NCBI RefSeq assembly: GCF_033783015.1
Contig: NZ_CP123907.1
Location: forward strand, 2,046,001-2,110,000
DNA: 64,000 bases
From: Corynebacterium sp. 21KM1197
Lineage (GTDB): Bacteria > Actinomycetota > Actinomycetes > Mycobacteriales > Mycobacteriaceae
Direction of reading: 5' to 3'
A program made the translations under genes and the position numbers. Shown here in pieces: positions 50,392 to 59,974 of this stretch. The notes beneath the pieces are model-generated. The model was given only the letters and a program-made list of their open reading frames with translations. It was not told where the DNA came from and did no database searches. The number at the start of each line of letters is the position of its first letter. Position 1 is the stretch's first letter.

Positions 50392-51453
50392 ATGAAAAAC
50401 ACTCTGAGCCGCAGGCAACTAGGCCGCGCGGCGCTGGCCACCGGCACCCTCCTCGCCGCCGCCCATCTCCCCCTTCCCGCGCGGGCCGTCGCCCCCGGCG
50501 CGACCGCCCTGAGCCTCCGCTTCCCCGGCACCACGCTCACTCCCGACGCCCCGCCCGCCACCCTGCGCTTCCACTCCCACGAGGGCACGATCTCCCGGCT
50601 CGTCTACCCTTCCACCCACTGCCGGGACGGGGAGTTTCCCCTCTGCTCCGAACTCATCACCCTCCCCGAAAACACCACGCAGATCGAGGCCTCTCCCGAG
50701 GTCGGCACCCATTTCCATCGCCTCATCCCGAGTAACCTCGCCCTCCCGGACGCACCCGAAGCCACGGTCACCGAGGGGCTCCGCGTGGTCTCCCGCAGGC
50801 AGTGGGGAGCGGATGAAACACTAATGACCTGGACACCGGAATACGCCGCTCCCGTGTGCATCACGGTGCACCACACGGAGATCCCCACCGGACGGGAGCC
50901 CGAATACCAGCACAATTGGCCCGCCGCCGTGCGCGGGGTCTATCGCTTTCACGCCCTCACCGAGAACGGCGGGCGCGGCTGGGGCGATATTGGCTATCAC
51001 CTCCTCATCGACCCCGAGGGCACCGTGTACCAGGGGCGCACCACGGGCGCACCCGGCCGAGCCGTGTTTTCCGGCACCCCAGCGCCTGATTCCCCGGCAC
51101 CCCATTCCCCGGTGGGCGGGGTGGTCACCGCCGGGCACGTATTCAAGGCCAATACCGGCAATATCGGCGTGTGCTTGATCGGCAACTTCACCCGGGATCA
51201 CCCCACCACGGCGGCCTATCGCTCGCTCATCACGGTGCTGAGCGCGCTGTGCCAAGCATGCTCTTTTCATCCGCTCAATCAAGTGCGCTACGTCAATCCC
51301 TCCGCTGGCGTGGACGCCACCCAGCCCATCATCAGCGGGCACAAGGACTGGCAGGAGGTCACCGGGATTCCCAAGGACTGCCCCGGGCGCAACCTCTGGT
51401 ACCAGCTGCCCGAGATCCGGCAACACATCGCGGATACTCTCCGAACAGCATAA
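50392..51453 (+). CDS. Tat-exported PGRP/amidase_2-family N-acetylmuramoyl-L-alanine amidase
   Basis: 353 residues. MKNTLSRRQLGRAALATGTLLAAAHLPLPARA is a twin-arginine signal (SRRQLG). A beta-rich N-terminal region of about 110 residues precedes the peptidoglycan-recognition domain: VVSRRQWGAD, ITVHHTEIP (zinc His), RGWGDIGYHLLIDPEGTVYQGR, NTGNIGVCLIGNF and GHKDWQEVTGIPKDCPGRNLW (zinc His and Cys). Zinc ligands are intact, so it should cleave stem peptides from glycan. ATG 50392 chosen; the frame upstream contains no signal. Confidence 0.88.
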   Translation: MKNTLSRRQLGRAALATGTLLAAAHLPLPARAVAPGATALSLRFPGTTLTPDAPPATLRFHSHEGTISRLVYPSTHCRDGEFPLCSELITLPENTTQIEASPEVGTHFHRLIPSNLALPDAPEATVTEGLRVVSRRQWGADETLMTWTPEYAAPVCITVHHTEIPTGREPEYQHNWPAAVRGVYRFHALTENGGRGWGDIGYHLLIDPEGTVYQGRTTGAPGRAVFSGTPAPDSPAPHSPVGGVVTAGHVFKANTGNIGVCLIGNFTRDHPTTAAYRSLITVLSALCQACSFHPLNQVRYVNPSAGVDATQPIISGHKDWQEVTGIPKDCPGRNLWYQLPEIRQHIADTLRTA

Positions 51454-51481
51454 AACACCCCCGTTAGAGGGTAATCTGTGG

Positions 51482-51487
51482 TATAAT
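51482..51487 (+). promoter_or_regulatory. -10 box TATAAT for the SPFH gene
   Basis: Consensus TATAAT at 51482-51487, about 90 nt before the ATG at 51578, with no clear -35. It predicts a transcript starting just before the leader hairpin at 51492. Confidence 0.55.
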
Positions 51488-51491
51488 TCAT

Positions 51492-51538
51492 GATGGTTGC
51501 TCAAAAGGGGTCACCCCCTTGGGGGTAGCGCAACCATC
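51492..51538 (+). promoter_or_regulatory. leader hairpin in the 5' UTR of the SPFH gene
   Basis: GATGGTTGC (51492-51500) pairs perfectly with GCAACCATC (51530-51538). Inside, AAGGGG-TCA-CCCCTT and CCCCC-TT-GGGGG (51514-51525) are mutually exclusive stems. No T-run follows, and the stem begins directly after the predicted transcription start, so it may affect mRNA stability or act as a cis-element. Confidence 0.5.
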
Positions 51539-51577
51539 GGCCACACACCGCAGACTTTCGCAGGCAGGAGTGTTTTC

Positions 51578-52486
51578 ATGTTCCTTTTCATCGTGTCCAT
51601 CGTTCTCATTGCCGCCGGTATCCTCGCGTTCTTTATCAGCCCAAACCAAAAGAAACCGGAAGATTCCGCCAGGCACGGTTCCTCCCCCACGCTCACCAAG
51701 CGTTCCATGCGGATCATCGGCGGCTCCACCATCGCCGTGGCCGTGATCATCCTCATTCTCACCTGCGTGACCGTGGTGCAGCCGCGCACCGTGGGCATTA
51801 AGACGGCCTTTGGCAAGCCCACCGGCTCCCTGGGCAACGGGCTCCACATCAAAGCCCCGTGGGAATCCGTGACCAAACTCGACGGCGCCAAGCAAAATGA
51901 CATCTACCGCGACGGCGGCGAAAACACCCTGGGCAGCATCGAAGTACGCCTGGGCAATGACGCCAAGGCCACCGTGGACGCCTCCCTGCAATGGCAGCTC
52001 AAGGTGGATCGCGCCGAGGAACTCTTCATGGATTACCGCACCTTTGAGGGAATCCAATCCAACCTAGTGGATCGCAATTTCCGCGCCGCCCTCAACGAGG
52101 TCATGAGCGGATACGATCCCCTCTCCCCGGCAAACGTGGACGCCGATCATGACACCCTGGCCGTGCTTTCCCAGCAGACCCTGGAAAGAATGCGCGCCAA
52201 GGTGAACGGGCAAATCGAGGTACACTCCGTGACCATTCCCATCATCAACTTCGATGAGGCCACCCAGGCGCGGATCGACGAACTCCAGTCCGAAATCGCC
52301 CGCACCCGCATCGCGGAACAGAAGAAGGCCACCAACGAGGCCGAGGCCCGCGCCAACCAGGCCCTGGAGGGATCGCTCACCCCGGAGGTCTTGACTTCCA
52401 AGTGCTTGGACATCGTGGCGGAGCACGGGCAGTCCCCGCTGGGCTGCTTCCCCACCGATGTGCAGCCCGTGGTGGGCGCACAGTAA
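51578..52486 (+). CDS. SPFH/Band 7 (prohibitin-like) membrane protein
   Basis: 302 residues with two N-terminal membrane segments (MFLFIVSIVLIAAGILAFFI and GGSTIAVAVIILILTCVTVV), a Band 7 domain (VQPRTVGIKTAFGKPTGSLGNGLHIKAPWESV, DAKATVDASLQWQL) and a coiled-coil-prone C-terminus (EIARTRIAEQKKATNEAEARANQALEGS). Prohibitin-like proteins organise membrane microdomains or regulate FtsH-type proteases. GGCAGGAG precedes ATG 51578, which is preferred to the ATG at 51497 inside the leader hairpin. No NfeD partner is adjacent. Confidence 0.85.
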   Translation: MFLFIVSIVLIAAGILAFFISPNQKKPEDSARHGSSPTLTKRSMRIIGGSTIAVAVIILILTCVTVVQPRTVGIKTAFGKPTGSLGNGLHIKAPWESVTKLDGAKQNDIYRDGGENTLGSIEVRLGNDAKATVDASLQWQLKVDRAEELFMDYRTFEGIQSNLVDRNFRAALNEVMSGYDPLSPANVDADHDTLAVLSQQTLERMRAKVNGQIEVHSVTIPIINFDEATQARIDELQSEIARTRIAEQKKATNEAEARANQALEGSLTPEVLTSKCLDIVAEHGQSPLGCFPTDVQPVVGAQ

Positions 52487-52507
52487 GCGCCTCACCGCCA
52501 AGAAATC

Positions 52508-52556
52508 AGGCACCCCGCGGAACGTAACTGGAATGCTGCTACCGCGGGGTGCCTGG
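52508..52556 (+). terminator. long hairpin after the SPFH gene
   Basis: CAGGCACCCCGCGG (52508-52521) pairs perfectly over 14 bp with CCGCGGGGTGCCTG (52543-52556), 22 bp after the stop codon. No T-run, so likely an I-shaped or Rho-assisted terminator. Confidence 0.65.
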
Positions 52557-52642
52557 CCTATTCGGGGGCCCCGCAACAAGCGACGCCGCCGTCGATAGTG
52601 GGCAAAATCGTGGGCACGCCCCCTACCCCAAAACGCAAAATA

Positions 52643-52669
52643 CCCCCTGACCTGCTAAAAGTCAGGGGG
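52643..52669 (-). terminator. terminator of tRNA-Ser
   Basis: CCCCCTGAC (52643-52651) pairs with GTCAGGGGG (52661-52669), 6 bp beyond the tRNA 3' end. On the minus strand the stem is followed by TATTTTGCGTTTT. Confidence 0.88.
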
Positions 52670-52674
52670 CTTAC

Positions 52675-52763
52675 TGGCGGAGGATGTGGGATTTGAACCC
52701 ACGAGGGGCGTGAACCCCGCACGCGTTCCAGGCGTGTGACATAGGCCGCTAGTCGAATCCTCC
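52675..52763 (-). tRNA. tRNA-Ser (GGA anticodon)
   Basis: 89-nt gene on the minus strand. Acceptor stem GGAGGAT / ATCCTCC, discriminator G, encoded CCA end (52677-52675), anticodon stem-loop CACGC-CTGGAAC-GCGTG with anticodon GGA, a long variable arm (GGGGTTCACGCCCC) typical of class II serine tRNAs, and a GGGTTCAAATCCC T-arm. Confidence 0.95.
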
Positions 52764-52908
52764 AGCGCACACTCGGCATGACTGCCGCGTACCGGGATTA
52801 CAGTACACCCACCCCACAGCAGGAACAAATCTCCTGCACATCCCACCCCTCACCCCATCACCTCACCAACCCTTTGGCCCCGTCCCCGCCATGCGCTACA
52901 ATCGGAAC

Positions 52909-53000
52909 TCGGATCTCGCGCGGCGTGTATCTTGTGAACTCCCCCAGGGCAGGAATGCAGCAAGGGTCAGCGAGCTCTCGCGGGTGCGCGAGGTCCCCTT
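52909..53000 (+). ncRNA. ffs: 4.5S / small signal recognition particle RNA
   Basis: The conserved SRP domain IV core is visible as CAGGGCAGGAATGCAGCAAGGG at 52945-52966 (GGCAGGAA...GCAGCA type apical loops). The ends close by CTCGCGC (52915-52921) with GCGCGAG (52986-52992). A -10 TACAAT at 52897-52902 places the start near 52909. The 3' boundary is approximate; a CCCC-TTATTTT-GGGG hairpin follows. Confidence 0.85.
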
Positions 53001-53096
53001 ATTTTCGGGGCGCCCTCTTCTAAAAATCAGCACCGCGAACCCGCCTCGTGCCGGGTAACGCGCCCAGCAAAACCACAGATACACCGGGTAGGATAG

Positions 53097-54410
<1,314 letters not shown>

Positions 54411-54452
54411 TAAGCAAGCACAAGACGGCAGAGGAAGGAGCACGACGGGACA

Positions 54453-55064
54453 GTGAATAGATCTGAGACGGAATACTGGCTCGATGATTTCATGCCCGCC
54501 AAGTTGAGTGTTCACCCTGCCGGTGGTGTGCACATTGGTGTCGCGGAGTTCGGCGGCCAGGCCATCGCCTGCACCACGAACTTCGCGCGAGTGGACACCG
54601 GTTTGCAGGTGGACGGGGAAAGCACGCCCACGGACGTGCGCAGCGAGCTTTTCACCGTCATTGACGGCTCGGTGGTTCCCGCCGTGCGCGTGCTGGGCAA
54701 CTCCGTGGATGTGCTGCGCAAGAATGCCTCCGTGCTACCCGCGGAACCGGGCACCATGCTGCCCGATCTGGCTCACCGCTCCGGGATATTGGTGGATCAG
54801 TTTGGCTTCGACTCCGGCATTTCCATCCTGCACGGCCTACTCGTGCCCCCCTTCATGTGGGGCGGGCCGGTTCCGCAGTTCACGGAGGAGGCGGGCGACG
54901 TCCACGGGGAGGGCGTGACCCCCGGTGCCGGGCGGCTCACCGTCATGCTGCAACTCATCATGCTGACCGACGAGGAGCGCGAGCGCATCATGCGCGAGGG
55001 CATGATGCGCTTCCTCAGCGAGGTCCAGGCCGAGCAAATCCCGGTGCATAACTGGCGTCGATAG
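54453..55064 (+). CDS. SUFU-like (suppressor of fused domain) protein
   Basis: 203-residue soluble protein between aspT and dnaX. PHAG-like start (LSVHPAGGVHIGVAEFGGQAIACTTNFA), central SELFTVIDGSVVPAVRVL, and SILHGLLVPPFMWGGPVPQFT near residue 130 recall the H.L.VPP.W blocks of bacterial SUFU-domain proteins; the C-terminal LTVMLQLIMLTDEERERIMREGMMRFLSE fits their ending. No catalytic motif and no known biochemical role. GTG 54453 with GGAAGGAG about 13 nt upstream. Confidence 0.55.
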   Translation: MNRSETEYWLDDFMPAKLSVHPAGGVHIGVAEFGGQAIACTTNFARVDTGLQVDGESTPTDVRSELFTVIDGSVVPAVRVLGNSVDVLRKNASVLPAEPGTMLPDLAHRSGILVDQFGFDSGISILHGLLVPPFMWGGPVPQFTEEAGDVHGEGVTPGAGRLTVMLQLIMLTDEERERIMREGMMRFLSEVQAEQIPVHNWRR

Positions 55065-55085
55065 CACGCAGGTAGGCTGTGGGGC

Positions 55086-57296
55086 GTGTCGCTTTACCGG
55101 AAGTATCGCCCCGCCTCCTTTGCCGAGGTCGTAGGCCAGGAACAGGTCACCAGGCCGCTATCCGCCGCTCTCGATTCCGGGCGGATCAATCACGCCTACC
55201 TGTTCTCCGGGCCGCGCGGCTGCGGCAAGACCTCCTCCGCGCGTATTCTGGCGCGCTCCCTCAACTGCGTGCACGGCCCCACCTCCACGCCGTGCGGTGA
55301 GTGCGCGTCCTGCCGCTCGCTGGCCCCCGGTGGCCCCGGCAACCTCGACGTCACGGAACTCGACGCCGCCAGCCACAACGGCGTGGAGGACATGCGCGAG
55401 TTGCGCGACCGCGCCTACTACGCCCCGGCGGATTCCCGGTACCGGGTGTTCATCATTGATGAGGCCCACATGATCTCCAACGCGGGCTCTAATGCCCTGC
55501 TCAAGATCGTGGAGGAGCCCCCGGAGCACCTCATCTTCATCTTTGCCACCACGGAGCCGGAAAAGGTCATCGGCACCATTCGCTCGCGCACGCACCACTA
55601 CCCCTTCCGCCTGCTCACCCCGCAGGCCATGAAGGGCCTGCTGGCGCGCACGGTAGAGTCCGAGGGCATGTCCGTGGAGGATTCCGTCTACCCCCTCGTG
55701 ATCCGCGCCGGCGGGGGCAGCCCCCGCGATTCCCTCTCCATTCTGGATCAGTTGCTCGCCGGTGCCGGGCCGCAGGGGCTGACCTACCAGGAGGCCCTGC
55801 CGCTGCTCGGGGTCACCGACCTTTCGCTTCTCGACGCCACCGTGGAGGCCCTGGCGGAGGGCGATAAGCCCCGGCTTTTTAACACCATCGACGAGGTGAT
55901 CGAGACCGGCATCGAGCCCCGCAGGTTCGTCACCGATCTGCTCGACCGCCTGCGTGACCTCATGGTGCTCGAAGCCGTGCCGGAGGCCCTAGAGATGGGT
56001 TTGGTGGACGCCCCCACTGACCGCGCCGAGGTGCTGCGCGCCCAGGCCGCCCGCTTCACCGGCCCCCACATCACCCGCCTGGCCGATCAGGTCAATAGCA
56101 GAATCACCGACCTGCGCGGGGCCACCTCCCCTCGCCTCCTCCTGGAGATCCTGGCCGCGCACCTCCTGCTACCCGCAGAACAACCCCCCGCGCCCCTGGC
56201 CGCCTCCCCGCAGCACGCGGCCAAGGCGGCGGCGCAGGCGGCCACCGCCCCCGTGCCGGAGGGGAATCAGGCAAACAACAAGATCACCGGGGCGGGAGGG
56301 CGCGTGTACGAGCGCCCCTCCCAGCGCGCGGCACGGCAGCAGCAACAGCCTCCGCAGGAACCACCCGCACAGCCAAAAACCCAAGAGCCCGAGCCCACTA
56401 CCGCGCCCGCGCCCGCTTCTGCGCCCAAGCCGCAGGAGCAACCCGCCTCCGCCCTCGATACGATCCGGCGCGAATGGGCACGGCTGCGCGAATCCATCGG
56501 CGCCCGCAACCGGGTGGCGCAGATCATGCTCACCGAGGCCTCTGTGCTGGGAATCCGCGAGGATACCCTCGTGCTCGGGCACAACACGGGAGCGCTGGCC
56601 GCCCGAATTAACGCGGATAAGAACAACAAGGACATCGCGGACGCCGTGACCAAGGTAGCGGGCCGTCCGCTCAAGGTGCACTGCGTGGTGGGCACCGACC
56701 CCTCCGCCCAGGGCTTCGAGGCCGCACCCGTAAAGCAAAAACCGTGGAACCCCACGGACAGGGCAGCCAAGACCGCCAAACCCACCGACGCCAAGGAAAC
56801 CAGGGAACCCAGTAAGCCCAAGGAACCCACCGCCCCTGAGGAGCCCGCCAGATCGGCCCCCGTGTGGGGCAAGCCCGCCGCCCTCGGGGGCAAGAACGAG
56901 GAGCCACAACCCCCCGCGCCCCAGGCGGCTCCCCCCGCTGCGGCCACCCCGCCCAGGATCACGGTGCCCACCGGCGCGCGCAGGCGCCCCGACCCCGTGG
57001 ACGAGGTACCCCTACCTCCCGAGCCGGATGATGCCTATGCTCCCCCGGAGGATATTCCCCCGCCCCCGGAACCGCAGCGACCGCCCAGCGCCCCGCCTGC
57101 TCAGCGCCCACAACCACCCCAGCCACCCCAACTGCCTCAGCAGTCCTCCCCTCCTGCCTCGGAGGAGCCCGAGGAATCGGAGGAGGAGGAAATGCTCCGC
57201 GCTGCCGCCAGCGAGCCGGGCAGCCGGGATCGTCGTGACGCTATGACCGTGGTGATGGAACTCCTCTCCGAGGAATTGGGGGCCAAGCCGCTCTAA
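55086..57296 (+). CDS. dnaX: DNA polymerase III subunits gamma/tau
   Basis: Clamp-loader ATPase of the replicase, 736 residues. MSLYRKYRPASFAEVVGQEQVTRPL, Walker A GPRGCGKTSS, zinc module CVHGPTSTPCGECASC, Walker B VFIIDEAHMIS, and the sensor FATTEPEKVIGTIRSR are all present. Residues from about 365 onward hold a long Pro/Ala/Glu-rich tau region with a small folded segment (ALDTIRREWARLRESIGARNRVAQIMLTEASV). GTG 55086 has TAGGCT 7 nt upstream, a leaderless layout. ybaB and recR follow, the classical dnaX-ybaB-recR order. Confidence 0.96.
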   Translation: MSLYRKYRPASFAEVVGQEQVTRPLSAALDSGRINHAYLFSGPRGCGKTSSARILARSLNCVHGPTSTPCGECASCRSLAPGGPGNLDVTELDAASHNGVEDMRELRDRAYYAPADSRYRVFIIDEAHMISNAGSNALLKIVEEPPEHLIFIFATTEPEKVIGTIRSRTHHYPFRLLTPQAMKGLLARTVESEGMSVEDSVYPLVIRAGGGSPRDSLSILDQLLAGAGPQGLTYQEALPLLGVTDLSLLDATVEALAEGDKPRLFNTIDEVIETGIEPRRFVTDLLDRLRDLMVLEAVPEALEMGLVDAPTDRAEVLRAQAARFTGPHITRLADQVNSRITDLRGATSPRLLLEILAAHLLLPAEQPPAPLAASPQHAAKAAAQAATAPVPEGNQANNKITGAGGRVYERPSQRAARQQQQPPQEPPAQPKTQEPEPTTAPAPASAPKPQEQPASALDTIRREWARLRESIGARNRVAQIMLTEASVLGIREDTLVLGHNTGALAARINADKNNKDIADAVTKVAGRPLKVHCVVGTDPSAQGFEAAPVKQKPWNPTDRAAKTAKPTDAKETREPSKPKEPTAPEEPARSAPVWGKPAALGGKNEEPQPPAPQAAPPAAATPPRITVPTGARRRPDPVDEVPLPPEPDDAYAPPEDIPPPPEPQRPPSAPPAQRPQPPQPPQLPQQSSPPASEEPEESEEEEMLRAAASEPGSRDRRDAMTVVMELLSEELGAKPL

Positions 57297-57357
57297 GCGC
57301 GCGATAGGTACACTCGGAACCCGGAAATAATAGCGATGAAGTGAAAGGCATAAGCCC

Positions 57358-57684
57358 ATGTCTCAGCCCGATATGCAGGCCATTCTCCAGCAGGCACAGG
57401 AGATGCAACTGCAACTCCAGCAGGCGCAAAAGGAGATCCTGGCCACCGACGTCTCCGGTACCGCCGGTAACGGCCTGGTCACCATCACCATGACCGGCGG
57501 CGGCGAAGTCAAGGACGTACAGATCTCCCCCGAGGTGGTAGACCCCGAGGACGTGGATACCCTGCAAGACCTCATCACCGGAGCCTTCGCGGACGCCCAC
57601 AAGAAGGTGGGCCAACTGGCCGAGCAGAAGATGGGCCCCCTTTCCCAGGGCCTTGGCGGCGGCCTCGGCGGAATGCTCGGGTAA
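57358..57684 (+). CDS. nucleoid-associated protein YbaB/EbfC family
   Basis: 108 residues: helical start [29 protein letters not shown], then the conserved [36 protein letters not shown] and [18 protein letters not shown], ending in a Gly-rich [10 protein letters not shown] tail. Binds DNA as a dimer in characterised relatives. Lies 61 bp after dnaX and 10 bp before recR. Confidence 0.94.
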   Translation: MSQPDMQAILQQAQEMQLQLQQAQKEILATDVSGTAGNGLVTITMTGGGEVKDVQISPEVVDPEDVDTLQDLITGAFADAHKKVGQLAEQKMGPLSQGLGGGLGGMLG

Positions 57685-57694
57685 CGTAGCAGCG

Positions 57695-58354
57695 GTGTTT
57701 GAAGGACCTCTCCAAGACCTCATCGACGAGTTCTCGCGCCTGCCGGGCGTAGGCCCCAAGAGCGCGCAACGCATTGCGTTTCATCTCCTGCACACCGACC
57801 CCCAGGACATCGACCGCCTGCAACGGGCGCTGGGGGAGATCAGCACGGGGGTGACGTTCTGCCGCATTTGCTGCAACATCTCCTCTGCGGAGGTGTGCCG
57901 CATTTGCGCGGACTCCGGGCGTAATCGCTCCGTGGTGTGCGTGGTGGAGGAGCCCAAGGACATTCAGGTTATTGAGCGCACCGGGGAATACACCGGGCGG
58001 TATCACGTGCTCGGTGGCTCGCTCAACCCGCTGGCCAATATCGGCCCGCGCGAGTTGAACATCACCACCCTGCTGCAACGCATCGGTGGGGCGCTGCCGG
58101 ATCGCCAATTGGCGGACTCCACCCCGGATAATCCGCTCTATGACACCGCCCCGGAGATCACCGAGGTCATCCTGGCCACCGATCCCAACACCGAGGGCGA
58201 GGCCACGGCCTCCTACCTCGTGCGACTACTGCGTGATTTCCCCGGCCTGACCATCTCCAAACTCGCCTCGGGAATGCCTCTGGGTGGCGACCTAGAGTTT
58301 GTGGACGAACTCACCCTGTCCCGGGCACTCAGCGGAAGGCTCACCATAGAATGA
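57695..58354 (+). CDS. recR: recombination mediator RecR
   Basis: 219-residue recombination-repair protein working with RecO/Rec[32 protein letters not shown] is the helix-hairpin-helix lead, [16 protein letters not shown] the zinc finger, [33 protein letters not shown] the Toprim motif, and [17 protein letters not shown] the second acidic site. GTG 57695 is chosen because residues before it derive from the ybaB 3' end. Its stop overlaps the lipoprotein ATG by 4 bp. Confidence 0.95.
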   Translation: MFEGPLQDLIDEFSRLPGVGPKSAQRIAFHLLHTDPQDIDRLQRALGEISTGVTFCRICCNISSAEVCRICADSGRNRSVVCVVEEPKDIQVIERTGEYTGRYHVLGGSLNPLANIGPRELNITTLLQRIGGALPDRQLADSTPDNPLYDTAPEITEVILATDPNTEGEATASYLVRLLRDFPGLTISKLASGMPLGGDLEFVDELTLSRALSGRLTIE

Positions 58355-58791
58355 ATCGCCCCGTGTCCCTGCTCCCCTGTGTACTGCTCGCGGCCGGACT
58401 GGCCGCCACCGGGTGTTCCACCCAGCGCACGGAGGAGGCCACCAGCCCCAGCGACTCCATGAGCATGGAGGGGATACGCACCCCCGACGATCCCATCCTG
58501 GGCGCGATGGCGGAGGACGGCACCTGCGACCCGGAGGTGCTCACCGTGGAGAACGGCACCCTGATCTACCACGGGCAGCCCGGCGATGAGATCGAGGTGA
58601 GTATTACTCCCGGGGCAGGAGAGGCCTCCGGGGCCGCCCCCGAGAACACCCCCGTAGACCCCCGAGTGGAAACCTTTGCGATGGGCAGCACCGATACCGA
58701 GCACCGCCTTGACCTTGGCGAATGGTCCTCCCTCAACGCCAGCGCCAGCGGTCGGGTGGGGCTGCCGGGGGAATGTACGCTGAGTAAATAA
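58351..58791 (+). CDS. small lipoprotein of unknown function
   Basis: 146 residues. [22 protein letters not shown] is a lipoprotein signal ending at Cys22. The mature chain is acidic, with two further cysteines (EDGTCDPEV and PGECTLSK) likely to form a disulfide, and a beta-rich middle ([22 protein letters not shown]). No known domain recognised. Starts inside the end of recR (ATGA overlap), so it is translationally coupled to recR. Confidence 0.75.
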   Translation: MNRPVSLLPCVLLAAGLAATGCSTQRTEEATSPSDSMSMEGIRTPDDPILGAMAEDGTCDPEVLTVENGTLIYHGQPGDEIEVSITPGAGEASGAAPENTPVDPRVETFAMGSTDTEHRLDLGEWSSLNASASGRVGLPGECTLSK

Positions 58792-58862
58792 GCGGCTTAA
58801 GGTACAAGCCGCACTCCGCTCACCGCACCCTGCCCAGTGAACAGAGGTAAGTGGCAGAGATA

Positions 58863-58915
58863 AAGGCCGGGGCTCCGCCGCTTCTCCGAAGGGGAGAGAG
58901 CGAAGCCCCGGCCTT
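58863..58915. terminator. bidirectional terminator between lipoprotein and protease genes
   Basis: AAGGCCGGGGCT (58863-58874) pairs with AGCCCCGGCCTT (58904-58915), with an inner CTTCTCC/GGGGAGAG stem. On the minus strand TTTATCT follows, so it ends the protease operon, and it also lies downstream of the plus-strand lipoprotein gene. Confidence 0.85.
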
Positions 58916-58926
58916 AACCGTGTTCC

Positions 58927-59940
58927 TTAGAAGAGGCCGCCCAGGGCCTCGTCCAGGCTGAACTCAAGTTCCTGGCCCAGCAGGTCAAGCGGATCGGGAA
59001 CCTCCGGGGCGAACTCCGGGTTGGCCTCGTACCACTCCACCGCGCCCTGCACGTCCTCGGTCTGAATGCGGGTGGGGTCGGCGGGCTCGTTGGACTCCGG
59101 GAGGGCAAAGTACTCATTGACCTGCCCGTCCTCGATGCCGTAACCCTCCTGGATCGCCAGGTCGATGGGCTGCGCGCGGCCGATGGTGCCAAAGCCCATC
59201 GAGGTCACGCCCAAGGCCTCGCCGGTCTCCGGGTCAAAGTTCACGCCGCCGGAGTCGCCGTTCTGGTAGTTCAGGCCCGCGCTCCACACGCCGTTCTGGG
59301 TGCGGAAGAGCTGCACTCCACAGGAGCGGCCGCTGGTGTTGCCGTCCTTGCAGATGGGCTGGCCGAAGTTGTCGGCGGAAACCTCCCAGAAGTCCAGGTC
59401 CTGGTAGTCGCGCACGCCGGTGAGTTCCACGGGCTCACCGTAGGAATTGCCCTGGGCGTCCACGGAATCGGACAGGCGGGTGGTGGTCACGCCGGGCTCC
59501 AGTTCCACGGTGCCCCAGTCAGGGTTGTTGAAGGCCTGATTCATGCTGGTCAGGAAGGGAGTTTCCTCGTCCTCATCGATCACGATGGGCCCACCGGCGT
59601 CGGTGTAGCCGATCACCACGTCGCCCTCCGGGGTGGGCAGGTACACCGCGTCCCCCACCTCGGTGAGAGTCTCGATGCCGTACACGCAGTGCCCGGCGCT
59701 GATCAGAATGTCCTTCTGGGTGCCGTCGGCCAGCGTCACCGTACCGGGCACGCCCTGGGTACAGGTGGAGCGCTTGTACTCCTCCGGCATGGTCTCCGGC
59801 AGCGATTGCGTCATCTCGCTGTACTCGTCCATGCGCATGGGGGCGCCGGGGGCCGCCTCGGCGGCGTTGGCTGCGGGAGCCAGCACCGGGGTGGCAATGG
59901 CGGCCGCACACAGCGCCACGGCGGAAGTGCGAATCTTCAT
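58927..59940 (-). CDS. secreted trypsin-like serine protease A
   Basis: 337 residues with signal peptide (cleavage near ANA-AEA, about residue 27). Chymotrypsin-fold triad visible: His in ISAGHCVYGIE, Asp in NNPDWGTVELE, Ser in NGDSGGVNFDPETGEALG. Cys pairs TCTQ...GHC and PICKDGNTSGRSCG suggest two disulfides. After the protease domain a C-terminal tail ends LGQELEFSLDEALGGLF. Close paralogue of the next gene upstream, sharing QGVPGTVTL, TGVRDYQDL, AQPIDLAIQ/QPVDVAVE and DGQVNEYFALPES. Role may be host- or envelope-directed proteolysis. Confidence 0.9.
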   Translation of the reverse strand: MKIRTSAVALCAAAIATPVLAPAANAAEAAPGAPMRMDEYSEMTQSLPETMPEEYKRSTCTQGVPGTVTLADGTQKDILISAGHCVYGIETLTEVGDAVYLPTPEGDVVIGYTDAGGPIVIDEDEETPFLTSMNQAFNNPDWGTVELEPGVTTTRLSDSVDAQGNSYGEPVELTGVRDYQDLDFWEVSADNFGQPICKDGNTSGRSCGVQLFRTQNGVWSAGLNYQNGDSGGVNFDPETGEALGVTSMGFGTIGRAQPIDLAIQEGYGIEDGQVNEYFALPESNEPADPTRIQTEDVQGAVEWYEANPEFAPEVPDPLDLLGQELEFSLDEALGGLF

Positions 59941-59974
59941 CTCTTTTGTCCTTTACGTCCCTGTTTCAACCAAC

